Assembly (NCBI GenBank): GCA_958354105.1
Contig: CATWVA010000007.1
Span: 1 to 64,000 of the forward strand
Reading direction: 5' to 3'
DNA from: an uncultured Collinsella sp.
Lineage (GTDB): Bacteria > Actinomycetota > Coriobacteriia > Coriobacteriales > Coriobacteriaceae
DNA: 64,000 bases
Made by a program: the position numbers and the translations under genes
The notes under the pieces: model-generated
What the model was told of the DNA's origin: nothing
Seen by the model: the letters and a program-made list of their open reading frames with translations, nothing else
The model's database searches: none
In this document: positions 16,607 through 26,119 of the stretch, in pieces
How positions within the stretch are numbered: the first letter of the stretch is position 1
Layout: each line of letters opens with the position of its first letter

Positions 16607-17335
16607 ATGCGCCTGTTTAAGCAGACGCCCGAGGATTATTACAACGCCCCCTACGCAGAGTTCCCAGCGCTCATTCGCGGCACCGTCGTCGTAGTCATGG
16701 CCATCCTTTGGGCCTTCTCCAAGCTCATGTGGCGTTGGAAGGTCGAAGATGCCGATCTGCTGTTTGAGCGCCAGGACGGCCGCGGCAGTGTGGTCATCTG
16801 CAACCACACCTCGATGGCTGAGCTCTTGGCCGTGGAGACGGCGCTGTTCTTTGGCGGCCGCCGCATTCGCCCCATCTTTAAGTCCGAGTTCGCCAAGAGC
16901 AAGGTCGTACGCTGGGCCTTTAGCCGCGTGGGCGGCATTCCCGTGGAGCGCGGCACCGCCGACATGAAGTGCCTGCGCGCCGCCCAGCATGCGCTGCAGC
17001 GCGGCGAGGACGTCCTGATTTTTCCCGAGGGCACGCGCATCCGCTCGCGCGAGATCAAGCCCGAGGTCCACGGCGGTTTTGCGCTCATCGCTCAGATGGG
17101 CAAGGCGCCCGTCAACCCGCTCGCCATCTGCGGCTGGTCCGATATCACGCCCGCGGGCAAAAAGCTCATGCGTCCCAAGAAGTGCTGGATTCGTGCCGGC
17201 AAGGCCGTCTCGCTTTCCGATGCACCGGCCGGGCTTAAGCGCACGGAGCGCCTGGCCTGGTTTGAATCCGAGGCCATGGGCCGTGTCTATAAGATGCGCG
17301 ACGAGCTGTGCGCCGAGCATCCGGGCAGGTTCTAG
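16607..17335 (+). CDS. plsC: 1-acyl-glycerol-3-phosphate acyltransferase
   Basis: A 242-residue enzyme that makes phosphatidic acid from lysophosphatidate. One N-terminal membrane helix (residues 24-43) precedes the acyltransferase motifs: NHTSMAEL in place of the NHxxxxD block (the last Asp is replaced by Glu), GGIPVERG, and FPEGTR. AAAGGAGG lies before the ATG. It overlaps no neighbour but sits 2 bp before ispH. The Asp-to-Glu change in the HX4D block is worth noting but occurs in some families. Confidence 0.88.
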   Translation: MRLFKQTPEDYYNAPYAEFPALIRGTVVVVMAILWAFSKLMWRWKVEDADLLFERQDGRGSVVICNHTSMAELLAVETALFFGGRRIRPIFKSEFAKSKVVRWAFSRVGGIPVERGTADMKCLRAAQHALQRGEDVLIFPEGTRIRSREIKPEVHGGFALIAQMGKAPVNPLAICGWSDITPAGKKLMRPKKCWIRAGKAVSLSDAPAGLKRTERLAWFESEAMGRVYKMRDELCAEHPGRF

Positions 17336-17337
17336 CC

Positions 17338-18237
17338 ATGAGCGAGAACGTGACGAACACCGCCGCGACTGCGTCCGACCAAGCCACCGCGCCCACCATC
17401 GAGATTGCAGCTCACGCCGGCACCTGCTACGGCGTGCAGCGCGCGCTCGACATGGCATTGGCCGCCGCGCCGCAGGCAGGGGAGAGCGCTCAGGTCCACA
17501 CGCTGGGTCCGCTCATCCATAACCCCATCGTGGTGCGCGAGCTCGCCGAGGCAGGCGTCGGTCTGGCTGAGACCCTAGACGATGCCGCATCGGGCACCGT
17601 GATCATCCGCGCTCACGGCGTGGTGCCGCAGGTGATCGATGCCGCTCGCGAGCGTGACCTTACTGTGGTCGACGCCACCTGCCCGTACGTGAAGAAGGTC
17701 CATGTGGCGGCCGAGCGCCTGGTGCGCGAGGGCTACCGCGTGATCGTCGTGGGCGAGCCGGGTCACCCCGAAGTCGAGGGCATCCTGGGCCATGCCGGCG
17801 ATGACGCGCAGGTCGTGAGCTGCGCTGCCGATGCGGACGCGCTGTCGCTCAAGGGTAAAGTGGGCTTGGTTGTGCAGACCACCCAGACTGCGCAGAACTT
17901 GGCCGAGGTCGTGGCTGCTATCACCCCGCGCGTGCAGGAGCTGCGCGTGATCAACACCATCTGCGCCGCCACGAGTGAGCGTCAACAGGCAGCAGCCACA
18001 CTTGCCAACCGCTGCGACTGCATGGTCATCGTGGGCGGCAAGAACTCGGGCAACACCCGCCGCCTGGCGCAGATTTGCGCAGACGCCTGCGAGCGCACGT
18101 ATCACATCGAGGAAGCTTCTGAGCTCCAAGCCGCGTGGTTTACCGACGCTCACCACATCGGCATCACCGCCGGAGCCTCCACCCCGCAAGAACACATCGA
18201 GCGCGCCGTCGAGCGCATCAAGGAGCTTTGCCGCTAA
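17338..18237 (+). CDS. ispH: 4-hydroxy-3-methylbut-2-enyl diphosphate reductase
   Basis: A 299-residue [4Fe-4S] enzyme, the last step of the MEP isoprenoid pathway. The three cluster cysteines are in AGTCYGVQRA, DATCPYVKKVH and NTICAATSERQ. RAHGV and GGKNSGNTRRL bind substrate. ATG 17338 lies 2 bp after the plsC stop. Its presence indicates the MEP rather than the mevalonate route. Confidence 0.95.
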   Translation: MSENVTNTAATASDQATAPTIEIAAHAGTCYGVQRALDMALAAAPQAGESAQVHTLGPLIHNPIVVRELAEAGVGLAETLDDAASGTVIIRAHGVVPQVIDAARERDLTVVDATCPYVKKVHVAAERLVREGYRVIVVGEPGHPEVEGILGHAGDDAQVVSCAADADALSLKGKVGLVVQTTQTAQNLAEVVAAITPRVQELRVINTICAATSERQQAAATLANRCDCMVIVGGKNSGNTRRLAQICADACERTYHIEEASELQAAWFTDAHHIGITAGASTPQEHIERAVERIKELCR

Positions 18238-18239
18238 CC

Positions 18240-19682
18240 ATGGACCAGACCGTACCCGCATACGCCGCCGAGGTGGCCGATTACGGGCGCAGCCGCGACC
18301 CCGAGCCGGGTGAGGGCGCGCTCGTAAAGAACGTGCGTCCCGAATCGCCCGCGTGGGATGTGGGTATCGAGCCGGGCATGCGCGTGCTCACGGTCAACGG
18401 CGAGGCGCTCTCCGACATGATCGTGTGGCTCTGGGAGGCCGACGACGACACCGTCGAGCTGGAGGTTTTCGATCCGCGCGACGGCACCGTCACCCCCGTC
18501 GAGCTCGATCGCTTTCCCGGCGAGGACTGGGGTCTGGAGTTCGATGGCCCCATCTTCGATGGCATGCGTACCTGCGTAAACGCCTGCGTGTTCTGCTTTA
18601 TGACCATGCTGCCCAAGGGCGGACGCTCCACGCTCTACATCCGCGATGATGACTACCGTCTGAGCTTTTTACAGGGCAACTTTGTCACGCTCACGAACCT
18701 CACCGACGAGGACGTGCAAAACGTCATCGACCGCAACATGAGCCCCATGAACGTTTCGGTCCATGCCGTAAGCCCCGACGTCCGCCGCCGCATGATGGGC
18801 CGCAACGCCCAGCGCGGCATGGACGTACTCGAGGCCATCATGGCCGCCGGCATCGAGATTCACGCGCAGATTGTGTTGTGCCCCGGCATGAACGACGGCG
18901 AGGAGCTGGAAAAGACCCTGCGCTACTGCGAGGAACATGAGCAGATCACCAGCCTTGGCATCGTGCCGCTCGGCTTTACCAAGCATCAAAACCGTTTTAG
19001 CTGGTCCTACAGCGACAAACCTGAGTTAGCGCGCGAGACCATCGCCATGATCCGTCCCTACCAGGATCGTGCCTACGAACGCTTTGGCCGCCACACCTTC
19101 CAGATGAGCGACGAGTTCTATCTGGACGCCGGCATCGATCCTCCCGAGGCAGACTTTTACGACGGCTATCCGCAGTACTACGACGGCATCGGCATGATCC
19201 GCTCGTATCTGGACGAGACCGACGACGTGCTGACTACCGATGCCGAGCGACTGGCCCGCGTCCGCGAGGCCATCGCCGACCGTGGCCAGCACCTGATGTG
19301 CCTCTCGGGCGCCAGCGCGCGAGACACCGTGGCACGCTTTTTGGAGTCGCCGCATGGTCTCGGCGGCACCGTCACAGCCATCAAGAACCGCTACTTTGGC
19401 GGCAACGTGGACGTGACCGGCCTCATCGTCGCGTGTGACATTCTGGAGCAGCTGCCCCAAGATCTGTCGGGGGTTATGCTCTTTGTGCCTAAGCTCATGT
19501 TCAACGCTGACGGCATGACGCTTGACGAGTATCATCGTGACGATTTACTCGCAAGCCTTACCAGTCGCGGCGCCGAGGTTCATGTGGTGTCGACCATGCC
19601 GCATGAGCTGCTCGATACCCTGGAGCACATCCTTGGCATTGTGCCTGCCGACTCTACTAATTCCGCTGACCCTACCCATTAA
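18240..19682 (+). CDS. DUF512 protein: PDZ domain plus radical-SAM-like core
   Basis: A 480-residue protein. The N-terminal PDZ-like segment is ALVKNVRPESPAWDVGIEPG (residues about 23-42), followed by a radical SAM-type cluster motif CVNACVFC (C-x3-C-x2-C, residues about 111-118). The DUF512 part near residues 280-430 includes MSDEFYLDAG. It belongs to the family often encoded next to Der GTPase in Clostridia and Actinobacteria. The substrate is not known to me; a cofactor or ribosome-related modification has only been guessed for the family. The ATG overlaps no gene and lies 2 bp after ispH. Confidence 0.88.
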   Translation: MDQTVPAYAAEVADYGRSRDPEPGEGALVKNVRPESPAWDVGIEPGMRVLTVNGEALSDMIVWLWEADDDTVELEVFDPRDGTVTPVELDRFPGEDWGLEFDGPIFDGMRTCVNACVFCFMTMLPKGGRSTLYIRDDDYRLSFLQGNFVTLTNLTDEDVQNVIDRNMSPMNVSVHAVSPDVRRRMMGRNAQRGMDVLEAIMAAGIEIHAQIVLCPGMNDGEELEKTLRYCEEHEQITSLGIVPLGFTKHQNRFSWSYSDKPELARETIAMIRPYQDRAYERFGRHTFQMSDEFYLDAGIDPPEADFYDGYPQYYDGIGMIRSYLDETDDVLTTDAERLARVREAIADRGQHLMCLSGASARDTVARFLESPHGLGGTVTAIKNRYFGGNVDVTGLIVACDILEQLPQDLSGVMLFVPKLMFNADGMTLDEYHRDDLLASLTSRGAEVHVVSTMPHELLDTLEHILGIVPADSTNSADPTH

Positions 19683-19692
19683 AGGAGAGCAG

Positions 19693-21027
19693 ATGAAACC
19701 TATCGTCGCCGTCGTCGGACGCCCCAACGTGGGCAAGTCCACGCTCGTTAACCGCCTGGCCCAGACCTCGGACGCCATCGTCCACGAGTCTCGCGGCGTC
19801 ACTCGCGACCGCTCGTATCACACGGCCGATTGGAACGGCCGCGAGTTCACCATCGTCGACACGGGCGGTATCGAGCCGCTCAAGAGCGACGACGTCTTTG
19901 CCACGTCCATCCGCGACCAGGCGCTCGCCGCCGCCGAGGAAGCCGCCGTCATCCTGTTTGTGGTCGATGGCCGCACCGGCGTCACCGAGGAGGACGAGTC
20001 GGTCGCCCGCATGCTCAAGCGCTGCGACAAGCCGGTCTTTCTGCTGGTGAACAAGCTCGACAACCCCGATCGCGAAAACGACAGCATCTGGGAGTTCTAT
20101 TCGCTCGGCATCGGTGAGCCCACGCCGCTCTCGGCCCTGCATGGTCATGGCACGGGCGACCTGCTCGACGATATCGTGGCCCTGCTTCCGGAGGAAGAGG
20201 ACGAGGTCGCCGACGAGTTCCCCGATGCGCTGAACGTCGCCATCATCGGCCGCCCCAACGCCGGTAAGTCCTCGCTGTTCAACCGCATCCTGGGCGCCGA
20301 CCGCTCTATCGTGTCCAACATTGCCGGCACCACGCGCGACGCCATCGACACCGTCGTGGAGCGCAACGGCAAGCACTACCGCATGGTCGACACCGCGGGC
20401 ATCCGCAAGAAGAGCACCGTGTACGAGAACATCGAGTACTACTCGATGGTCCGCGGCCTGCGCGCCATCGACCGCGCCGACGTGGCGCTGCTCGTCGTCG
20501 ACGCCTCCGTGGGCGTTACCGAACAGGACCAGAAGGTCATGGGTCTTGCCATCGAGCGCGGCTGTGCCATCGTTGTGCTGCTCAACAAGTGGGACTTGCT
20601 CGACGACGACCGTAAGCGCGAGGCCTGCATGGAGACCATCGACCGCCGTCTGGGCGTCATGGCTCCCTGGGCCCAGTACCTGCGCATCTCTGCCCTTACT
20701 GGCCGCAGCGTCGAGAAGATCTGGGCGATGGTCGACGCCGCCGAAAAGACGCGCTCGCAAAAGATCAGCACCTCGCGCCTCAATACGTTCCTCACCGACC
20801 TGCGCGAGTTTGGCCACACCGTGGTAGACGGCAAGCGTCGCCTGCGCATGCACTACGTGACCCAAACGGGCGTCAACCCGCCGACGTTTACGTTCTTCGT
20901 CAACCACAGCGACCTGGTCAACGACACCTACCAGCGCTACGTGGAGAACCGCATGCGCTCGACCTTCGATTTTGCCGGCACGCCCATTCGACTCTTCTTT
21001 AGGAAGAAGGAGCAAAAGGATGCATAA
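19693..21027 (+). CDS. der: Ribosome biogenesis GTPase Der (EngA)
   Basis: A 444-residue protein with two tandem G domains: GRPNVGKST with DTGG and NKLDN, then GRPNAGKSS with DTAG and NKWD. A C-terminal KH-like domain (residues about 350-440) ends RLFFRKKEQ. It acts in 50S subunit assembly. AAAGGAGAG lies before ATG 19693. Its 3' end overlaps plsY by 8 bp. Confidence 0.96.
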   Translation: MKPIVAVVGRPNVGKSTLVNRLAQTSDAIVHESRGVTRDRSYHTADWNGREFTIVDTGGIEPLKSDDVFATSIRDQALAAAEEAAVILFVVDGRTGVTEEDESVARMLKRCDKPVFLLVNKLDNPDRENDSIWEFYSLGIGEPTPLSALHGHGTGDLLDDIVALLPEEEDEVADEFPDALNVAIIGRPNAGKSSLFNRILGADRSIVSNIAGTTRDAIDTVVERNGKHYRMVDTAGIRKKSTVYENIEYYSMVRGLRAIDRADVALLVVDASVGVTEQDQKVMGLAIERGCAIVVLLNKWDLLDDDRKREACMETIDRRLGVMAPWAQYLRISALTGRSVEKIWAMVDAAEKTRSQKISTSRLNTFLTDLREFGHTVVDGKRRLRMHYVTQTGVNPPTFTFFVNHSDLVNDTYQRYVENRMRSTFDFAGTPIRLFFRKKEQKDA

Positions 21028-21703
21028 TCCGATTCTGCTGACCGCCATCTGCGCCGTGGTCTCGTTCTTTATCGGAGCGATTCCGTTTGGCCTGATCTTG
21101 GGCCGCGTGTTCAACCACACCGACATTCGCAAGGCGGGCTCCGGCAACATCGGCACCACCAACGCCCTGCGCGTGGCCGGCCCCAAGGTGGCCGCGCTCA
21201 CCCTGCTGCTCGACTGCCTTAAGGGCGCCATCTGTGTCCTTATCGCCCGTCCGCTCATCGCGGGCGTGGGCTATGGCTTCCCCGTAAGCATCATGGCGCC
21301 CGGAGCCCCCGGCGATTGGATGCTCGGCGTCATTTGCCTGGCAGCGGTGTGGGGCCATATCTTCTCGCCCTACCTCAACTTCCATGGCGGCAAGGGTATC
21401 GCGGTTGGTCTGGGCGTCATCCTCGCCTGGTACTGGCCCATTGGCCTGTCGCTGCTGGGCATGTTTATCGTGGCCGTCGCCATCACCAAGTTTGTGTCGG
21501 TGGGCTCGCTTGCCGCGGCCATCGGTCTTCCCATCGCCGCCTGCGCGGTCTTTCCGTACAGCAGCCTGGGACTTAAGTTTTGCATGACGCTAATCGGCAT
21601 CACCGTGGTGTGGGCCCATCGTGCGAACATCAAAAAGCTCATGACGGGTAAGGAGTCCAAGCTCTCGTTTACTAAGCGCGTCACCGAGCCCGACGATAAG
21701 TAG
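21020..21703 (+). CDS. plsY: Glycerol-3-phosphate acyltransferase PlsY
   Basis: A 227-residue membrane protein with about seven hydrophobic segments. Signatures are SFFIGAIPFGLILGR, KAGSGNIGTTNALRV and FHGGKGIAVGLG, the three PlsY loops. It transfers acyl groups from acyl-phosphate to glycerol-3-phosphate. The ATG lies inside der (ATGCATAA), so translation is coupled. GpsA, which makes its substrate, is next. Confidence 0.95.
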   Translation: MHNPILLTAICAVVSFFIGAIPFGLILGRVFNHTDIRKAGSGNIGTTNALRVAGPKVAALTLLLDCLKGAICVLIARPLIAGVGYGFPVSIMAPGAPGDWMLGVICLAAVWGHIFSPYLNFHGGKGIAVGLGVILAWYWPIGLSLLGMFIVAVAITKFVSVGSLAAAIGLPIAACAVFPYSSLGLKFCMTLIGITVVWAHRANIKKLMTGKESKLSFTKRVTEPDDK

Positions 21704-21712
21704 GAGAGAGTC

Positions 21713-22720
21713 ATGAATGTTGCGCTGATTGGCTCCGGCTCCTGGGGAACCGCCGTCGCCGGCCTTGCCGCCGCGCGAACCGAGCGCGTGACCATGTGGG
21801 CCCATAGCGAGCAGACGGCCGCCGGCATCAATGGCGAGCACTGCAACCCCCGGTATCTGGTGGACTACGAGCTGCCCGGCAACGTCGTCGCCACGACGGA
21901 CCTGGCGCAAGCGCTCGACGCCGCCGACGCCATCATCTTTGCCGTGCCCTCCACACACCTGCGCAGCGTATGCCATCAGGCAGCGCCCTTCATCGCCGCC
22001 GACACCCCGGTGCTCTGCCTTACCAAGGGCATTGAGCCCGAGTCCGGCCTGCTCATGAGCGAGGTCATCGCCAGCGAGATCGGCAACGAGCGGCGTGTGG
22101 CGGCCCTCTCGGGCCCCAACCATGCCGAGGAGATCTGCCGCGGCGGGCTTTCGGCCGCCGTCATCGCCAGCGAAGATCCGCAGGTAGGGGAGACCTTTAA
22201 GGACCTGCTCCTATCCACGGCCTTCCGCATCTACCTGTCGCAGGACATGACCGGCGTCGAGGTTTGCGGCGCCATGAAAAACGTCATCGCCATCGTGTGC
22301 GGCATTTCCGCCGGTTCTGGTGCGGGCGACAACACGCTTGCCCTTATCATGACGCGCGGCCTGGCCGAGATCAGCCGTCTGGTGCACGCCCGCGGCGGTC
22401 AAGCCATGACCTGCATGGGTCTTGCCGGCATGGGTGACCTCATTGCCACCTGCACCTCCGAGCATTCGCGCAACCGCACCTTTGGCTACGAGTTTGCCCA
22501 CGGCGTCTCGCTCGACGAGTACCAGGCACGTACGCATATGGTGGTCGAGGGCGCCGTCGCGGCCCGCAGCGTCAGTGAGCTTGCCCGTTCACTGGGCGTA
22601 GACATTCCGCTCACCTTTGCCGTGGAGCAAACGCTCTACAACGGTGTTACGTTGGATAGGGCGCTCGAGATTCTTACCGACCGCGTACCCTCCCAAGAGT
22701 TCTACGGACTCACCGACTAG
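21713..22720 (+). CDS. gpsA: Glycerol-3-phosphate dehydrogenase [NAD(P)+]
   Basis: A 335-residue enzyme that reduces dihydroxyacetone phosphate. The Rossmann motif GSGSWGTAVA is at residues 7-16. LSGPNHAEEICRG, CGAMKNVIAI (catalytic Lys) and GLAGMGDLIATCTSEHSRN complete the family pattern. AGGAGAG lies before ATG. It supplies glycerol-3-phosphate to PlsY encoded immediately upstream. Confidence 0.96.
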   Translation: MNVALIGSGSWGTAVAGLAAARTERVTMWAHSEQTAAGINGEHCNPRYLVDYELPGNVVATTDLAQALDAADAIIFAVPSTHLRSVCHQAAPFIAADTPVLCLTKGIEPESGLLMSEVIASEIGNERRVAALSGPNHAEEICRGGLSAAVIASEDPQVGETFKDLLLSTAFRIYLSQDMTGVEVCGAMKNVIAIVCGISAGSGAGDNTLALIMTRGLAEISRLVHARGGQAMTCMGLAGMGDLIATCTSEHSRNRTFGYEFAHGVSLDEYQARTHMVVEGAVAARSVSELARSLGVDIPLTFAVEQTLYNGVTLDRALEILTDRVPSQEFYGLTD

Positions 22721-22738
22721 TGCAGAAAGGCTACTACC

Positions 22739-23410
22739 ATGGGTTCCATTAAAATCGCTCCGTCCGTCCTCTCGGCCGACATGGCCAACCTCAAGGGCGA
22801 ACTCGACAAGATCGCCGGTGCCGACTACGTGCACTTCGACGTAATGGACGGCCACTTTACCGGCAACCTCACCTTTGGCGTTGACATCCTCAAGGCCGTC
22901 AAGCGCTCCACCGACGTGCCGGTCGACGCGCACCTGATGGTGTCGAACCCCGACGAGACGGTCGATTGGTACGCCGACGCCGGTGCCGACATGATCACCG
23001 TGCACTACGAGGCTTCCACGCACCTGCACCGCACGCTCACGCATCTGCAGCAGCGCGGCGTCAAGGCCGGCGTGGTGCTCAACCCCGCCACCCCCGTGTG
23101 CGTGCTCGAGAGCATCATCGACGTCGTCGATATGGTGCTGCTCATGAGTGTGAACCCGGGCTTTGGCGGCCAGAGCTTTATCCCGGGCACGCTGCCTAAG
23201 CTGCACGAGCTTACGGCCATGTGTGAGCGTCACAGCGTGTCGCCCCTGATCGAGGTCGATGGCGGTATTTCTTCCAAGAACATCGCCGAGGTCGTCAAGG
23301 CCGGCGCCAACGTGCTCGTAGCCGGCTCCGCCGTTTTTAAGTCCGAAGATCCCGCCGCCGAGGTTGCGCTGCTGCAGAAGCTGGGCAATGAGGCCGCACA
23401 GGAGGCATAA
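22739..23410 (+). CDS. rpe: Ribulose-phosphate 3-epimerase
   Basis: A 223-residue TIM-barrel enzyme of the pentose phosphate pathway. IAPSVLSADMANL opens the barrel, HFDVMDGHF carries metal ligands and the catalytic Asp, VDAHLMV follows, NPGFGGQSFI binds phosphate and EVDGGIS carries the second Asp. The length is normal. It shares the transcript with gpsA (18 bp gap). Confidence 0.95.
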   Translation: MGSIKIAPSVLSADMANLKGELDKIAGADYVHFDVMDGHFTGNLTFGVDILKAVKRSTDVPVDAHLMVSNPDETVDWYADAGADMITVHYEASTHLHRTLTHLQQRGVKAGVVLNPATPVCVLESIIDVVDMVLLMSVNPGFGGQSFIPGTLPKLHELTAMCERHSVSPLIEVDGGISSKNIAEVVKAGANVLVAGSAVFKSEDPAAEVALLQKLGNEAAQEA

Positions 23411-23416
23411 ACCCTT

Positions 23417-24595
23417 ATGACCGCAGGTCAAAACCGCATACCCGTGAATCTTGACTATGCCGCCTCGACGCCCATGCGCGCCGAGGCGCTCCTTGCGCAG
23501 CGTGAGTACGATGATAGCGAGCTCGCCGGCGTCAACCCCAACTCGCTGCACTCACTTGGCCGCAAGGCCGCCGCACGCCTGGAAGTCGCCCGTCGCGAGA
23601 TCGCCCGCAGCTTTGGCGCACGCGTTCGCCCGTCCGAGATCATCCTTACCAACGGCGGCACCGAGGCCAACCAGCTGGCGCTGCTCGGTCTTGCCGAGGG
23701 CGCTCGTCAGCGCGATCGCAAGCGTAACCGTGTGATCGTATCTGCCATCGAGCACGATTCGATTCTGGACAACCTGCCGCTGCTGCGCGCCGCCGGCTTT
23801 ACCGTCGATCTGGTGCAACCCTGCCGTGCGGGCTACATTGAACCTGCCGCGCTCATCGAGCTGCTCGGCGACGACGTGGCGCTCGTAAGCATCATGGCCG
23901 CCAACAACGAGACCGGCGTGGTACAACCTATCCGCGAGCTTGCCTCGGCCGCGCATACCGCAGGCGCCCTGTTCCACACCGATGCCATCCAGGGCTACTT
24001 GCATATTCCGCTCGATGTCACCGAGCTGGGCGTCGACGCTATGACCGTTGCCGCGCACAAGATCGGCGGCCCCGTGGCTTCCGGCGCTCTCTACCTTAAG
24101 ACCCGCACGCCACTGCGCCCCCGCATTTTTGGCGGTGGACAGGAAGCCGGACGTCGCGCGGGCACGCAGGACCTGCGTACACAGCTGGCTTTTGCCGCTG
24201 CCGCCCGCACGCTGGCGCCCCATGTGGCCCAGGAGCGTGCGACGCTGCAAACCCTTTCCGACAAGCTCTATGCCACGCTTACGGCCCATCCTCGCATTCA
24301 CGCCACGATGGGCGACTATGTGCATGCCGACCGTCTGCCCGGCATGGTATCGATCTACGTCGACGGCATGGACTCCGAGGAACTTATCGTCAAGCTCGAT
24401 GCCGCCGGCTTTGAGGTTTCAGCCGGATCGGCCTGCTCGAGCGGTAGCATGGATCCCAGCCACGTTTTGAGCGCGATGGGCATCGGTCGCGAGCAGGCGC
24501 TGGGTGCCCTGCGCATCTCCTTCGATGACCGCGTGAACCCAGCTGACCTTGACGACTTTGCCCAAGCGCTGCTGTCGATCGTGGGTGCGGCATGA
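23417..24595 (+). CDS. Cysteine desulfurase family protein
   Basis: A 392-residue PLP-dependent enzyme of the NifS/IscS group. NGGTEANQLAL, AANNETGVVQP and the PLP lysine in AAHKIGGPV are present. SAGSACSSGS (about residue 340) carries the catalytic cysteine. It mobilises sulfur from cysteine for Fe-S clusters or tRNA thiolation; with ispH and two radical-SAM tRNA/ribosome enzymes in the window a demand is plausible. The stop overlaps the next start (ATGA). Confidence 0.92.
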   Translation: MTAGQNRIPVNLDYAASTPMRAEALLAQREYDDSELAGVNPNSLHSLGRKAAARLEVARREIARSFGARVRPSEIILTNGGTEANQLALLGLAEGARQRDRKRNRVIVSAIEHDSILDNLPLLRAAGFTVDLVQPCRAGYIEPAALIELLGDDVALVSIMAANNETGVVQPIRELASAAHTAGALFHTDAIQGYLHIPLDVTELGVDAMTVAAHKIGGPVASGALYLKTRTPLRPRIFGGGQEAGRRAGTQDLRTQLAFAAAARTLAPHVAQERATLQTLSDKLYATLTAHPRIHATMGDYVHADRLPGMVSIYVDGMDSEELIVKLDAAGFEVSAGSACSSGSMDPSHVLSAMGIGREQALGALRISFDDRVNPADLDDFAQALLSIVGAA

Positions 24596-25401
24596 TCGTC
24601 GCCGACCTTGAGCGCGCTCTGCTGACGCGCTATCCCAAGACGGACGCCGAGGGCTGGGATCATGTAGGGCTCTCCGTGGGCGACCCTGCCGCCGAGATTA
24701 CCGGCGTGGCCTGCGCGCTCGATGCGACCGAAGCTAATGTTCGCCGTGCACAAGATGCCGGTGCCAACGTGCTGCTGACGCATCATCCCATATACATCAA
24801 GGCACCCGAGGCCTTTTGTCCGGCGGATGCCACACGACCCCAGTGCAGTGCGGCCCTCTACGAGGCTGCTCGCTGCGGGGTGAGCATTATCTCGCTCCAC
24901 ACCAACCTGGACCGCTCGCACGAAGCCCGTGTCTGCCTGAGCAAGCTGCTAGGTGCCGCACCCGTGAGCTCACTGGAGCACGTGGACGACCCCGAGGCCA
25001 CCGGCCTGGGCGCACTTGCAACGCTCAACGACCCGTGCACGCTGCGCGATCTTGCCACCCGTGCTGCCACGGCCTTTGGCAGCGACCCGCGTGTGTGGGG
25101 CAAAGCTGATCGCCCGTGCCGCACCGTCGCCATTTTGGGCGGCTCCCTGGGCGACTTCGGAGAGCTCGCCATCGCCGCGGGCGCAGATGTTGTCGTGACG
25201 GGCGAGGCGGGCTACCACGTGGCGCAAGACCTTGCCTTGCGCGGGCTGCCGGTGATCTTGCTCGGCCACGACCGCTCCGAGGAGCCGTTCGTTGATATAT
25301 TGATGAACTCTGCAGTTGACGCCGGGGCCGACCCCCGTCATGCGATTAAAATACTGAACCCTTGCCAATGGTGGACTGTGACAAAAGGAGAGAACTTATG
25401 A
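24592..25401 (+). CDS. Nif3-like dinuclear metal centre protein
   Basis: A 269-residue protein of the NIF3/YqfO family. LLTHHPIYI and SLHTNLDRS supply His ligands of the dinuclear centre, with GEAGYHVAQD and LGHDRSEE near the C-terminus giving the rest. The family is annotated as GTP cyclohydrolase I type 2-like, but the function is unproven. It overlaps the desulfurase gene by 4 bp and the zinc-ribbon gene by 4 bp, so all three are coupled. This nif3-zinc ribbon pair is commonly conserved. Confidence 0.92.
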   Translation: MIVADLERALLTRYPKTDAEGWDHVGLSVGDPAAEITGVACALDATEANVRRAQDAGANVLLTHHPIYIKAPEAFCPADATRPQCSAALYEAARCGVSIISLHTNLDRSHEARVCLSKLLGAAPVSSLEHVDDPEATGLGALATLNDPCTLRDLATRAATAFGSDPRVWGKADRPCRTVAILGGSLGDFGELAIAAGADVVVTGEAGYHVAQDLALRGLPVILLGHDRSEEPFVDILMNSAVDAGADPRHAIKILNPCQWWTVTKGENL

Positions 25402-26117
25402 GCGCCGGCGCTACGCTACTCAAGCTGCAACAGATCGATTTGGAGCTCGCCCGCAACAAAAGCGAACTTGCCAATATGCCGGAGCTCAAGGAGCTCGCTT
25501 CCAAGCGCAAGACCTACGTTAAGCTCAAGGCCGAAATGACCAAGCTCTACGCCCAACGCAAGGACCTGGATATTGAGCTCGACGATCTCAACACCACCGA
25601 GATCCAGACCAATAACGCCATCGAGGCCGCTAAGAAGCGCCACGTTGACGGTTCCGACTACCGCGAGGTTCAGGACCTGGAGAATGAACTCGCCACCCTG
25701 GCCAAACGTCTGGACAAGATTGAGCACACCCGCAAGGATGTCGTTGTCGCCCACAAAGAGGCGCTCGACCGCGAGACCCGCGCGCAGGCCATCATCGCCA
25801 AGTTCGAGGAGGGCGTGAAGGCCGATACCAAGGCCGCCCGCGCCAAGGCTGCCGACCTGCAGGCTCAGATTGACGCCGCCACTAAGGAGCGCACCGCGCT
25901 TGCCGCTACGCTGCCGGCCGACGTGCTCACCGACTACGAGCGTCTACTCAAGCAGTTCCGCGGGCTGGCCGTCGAGACCATCCAGGGCAACATCCCCACG
26001 GTCTGCCACACCGCGCTGCAGGCATCGTCCATGAGCGACCTCAACCATGACGGTAGCGAGATTACGCACTGCCCGTACTGCCACCGCCTCCTGGTACTCC
26101 CGAGCAAGGAAGCCTAG
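25398..26117 (+). CDS. C4-type zinc ribbon coiled-coil protein
   Basis: A 239-residue protein. Residues about 5-190 form long charged helices with heptad character, an antiparallel coiled coil as in CT398-like proteins. The C-terminal HCPYCHRLLV carries one CxxC half of the zinc ribbon and VCHTALQ about 25 residues earlier is the likely other half. ATG 25398 follows AAAGGAGAG and overlaps nif3. Likely a nucleic-acid or secretion adaptor; function unproven. Confidence 0.85.
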   Translation: MSAGATLLKLQQIDLELARNKSELANMPELKELASKRKTYVKLKAEMTKLYAQRKDLDIELDDLNTTEIQTNNAIEAAKKRHVDGSDYREVQDLENELATLAKRLDKIEHTRKDVVVAHKEALDRETRAQAIIAKFEEGVKADTKAARAKAADLQAQIDAATKERTALAATLPADVLTDYERLLKQFRGLAVETIQGNIPTVCHTALQASSMSDLNHDGSEITHCPYCHRLLVLPSKEA

Positions 26118-26119
26118 CG

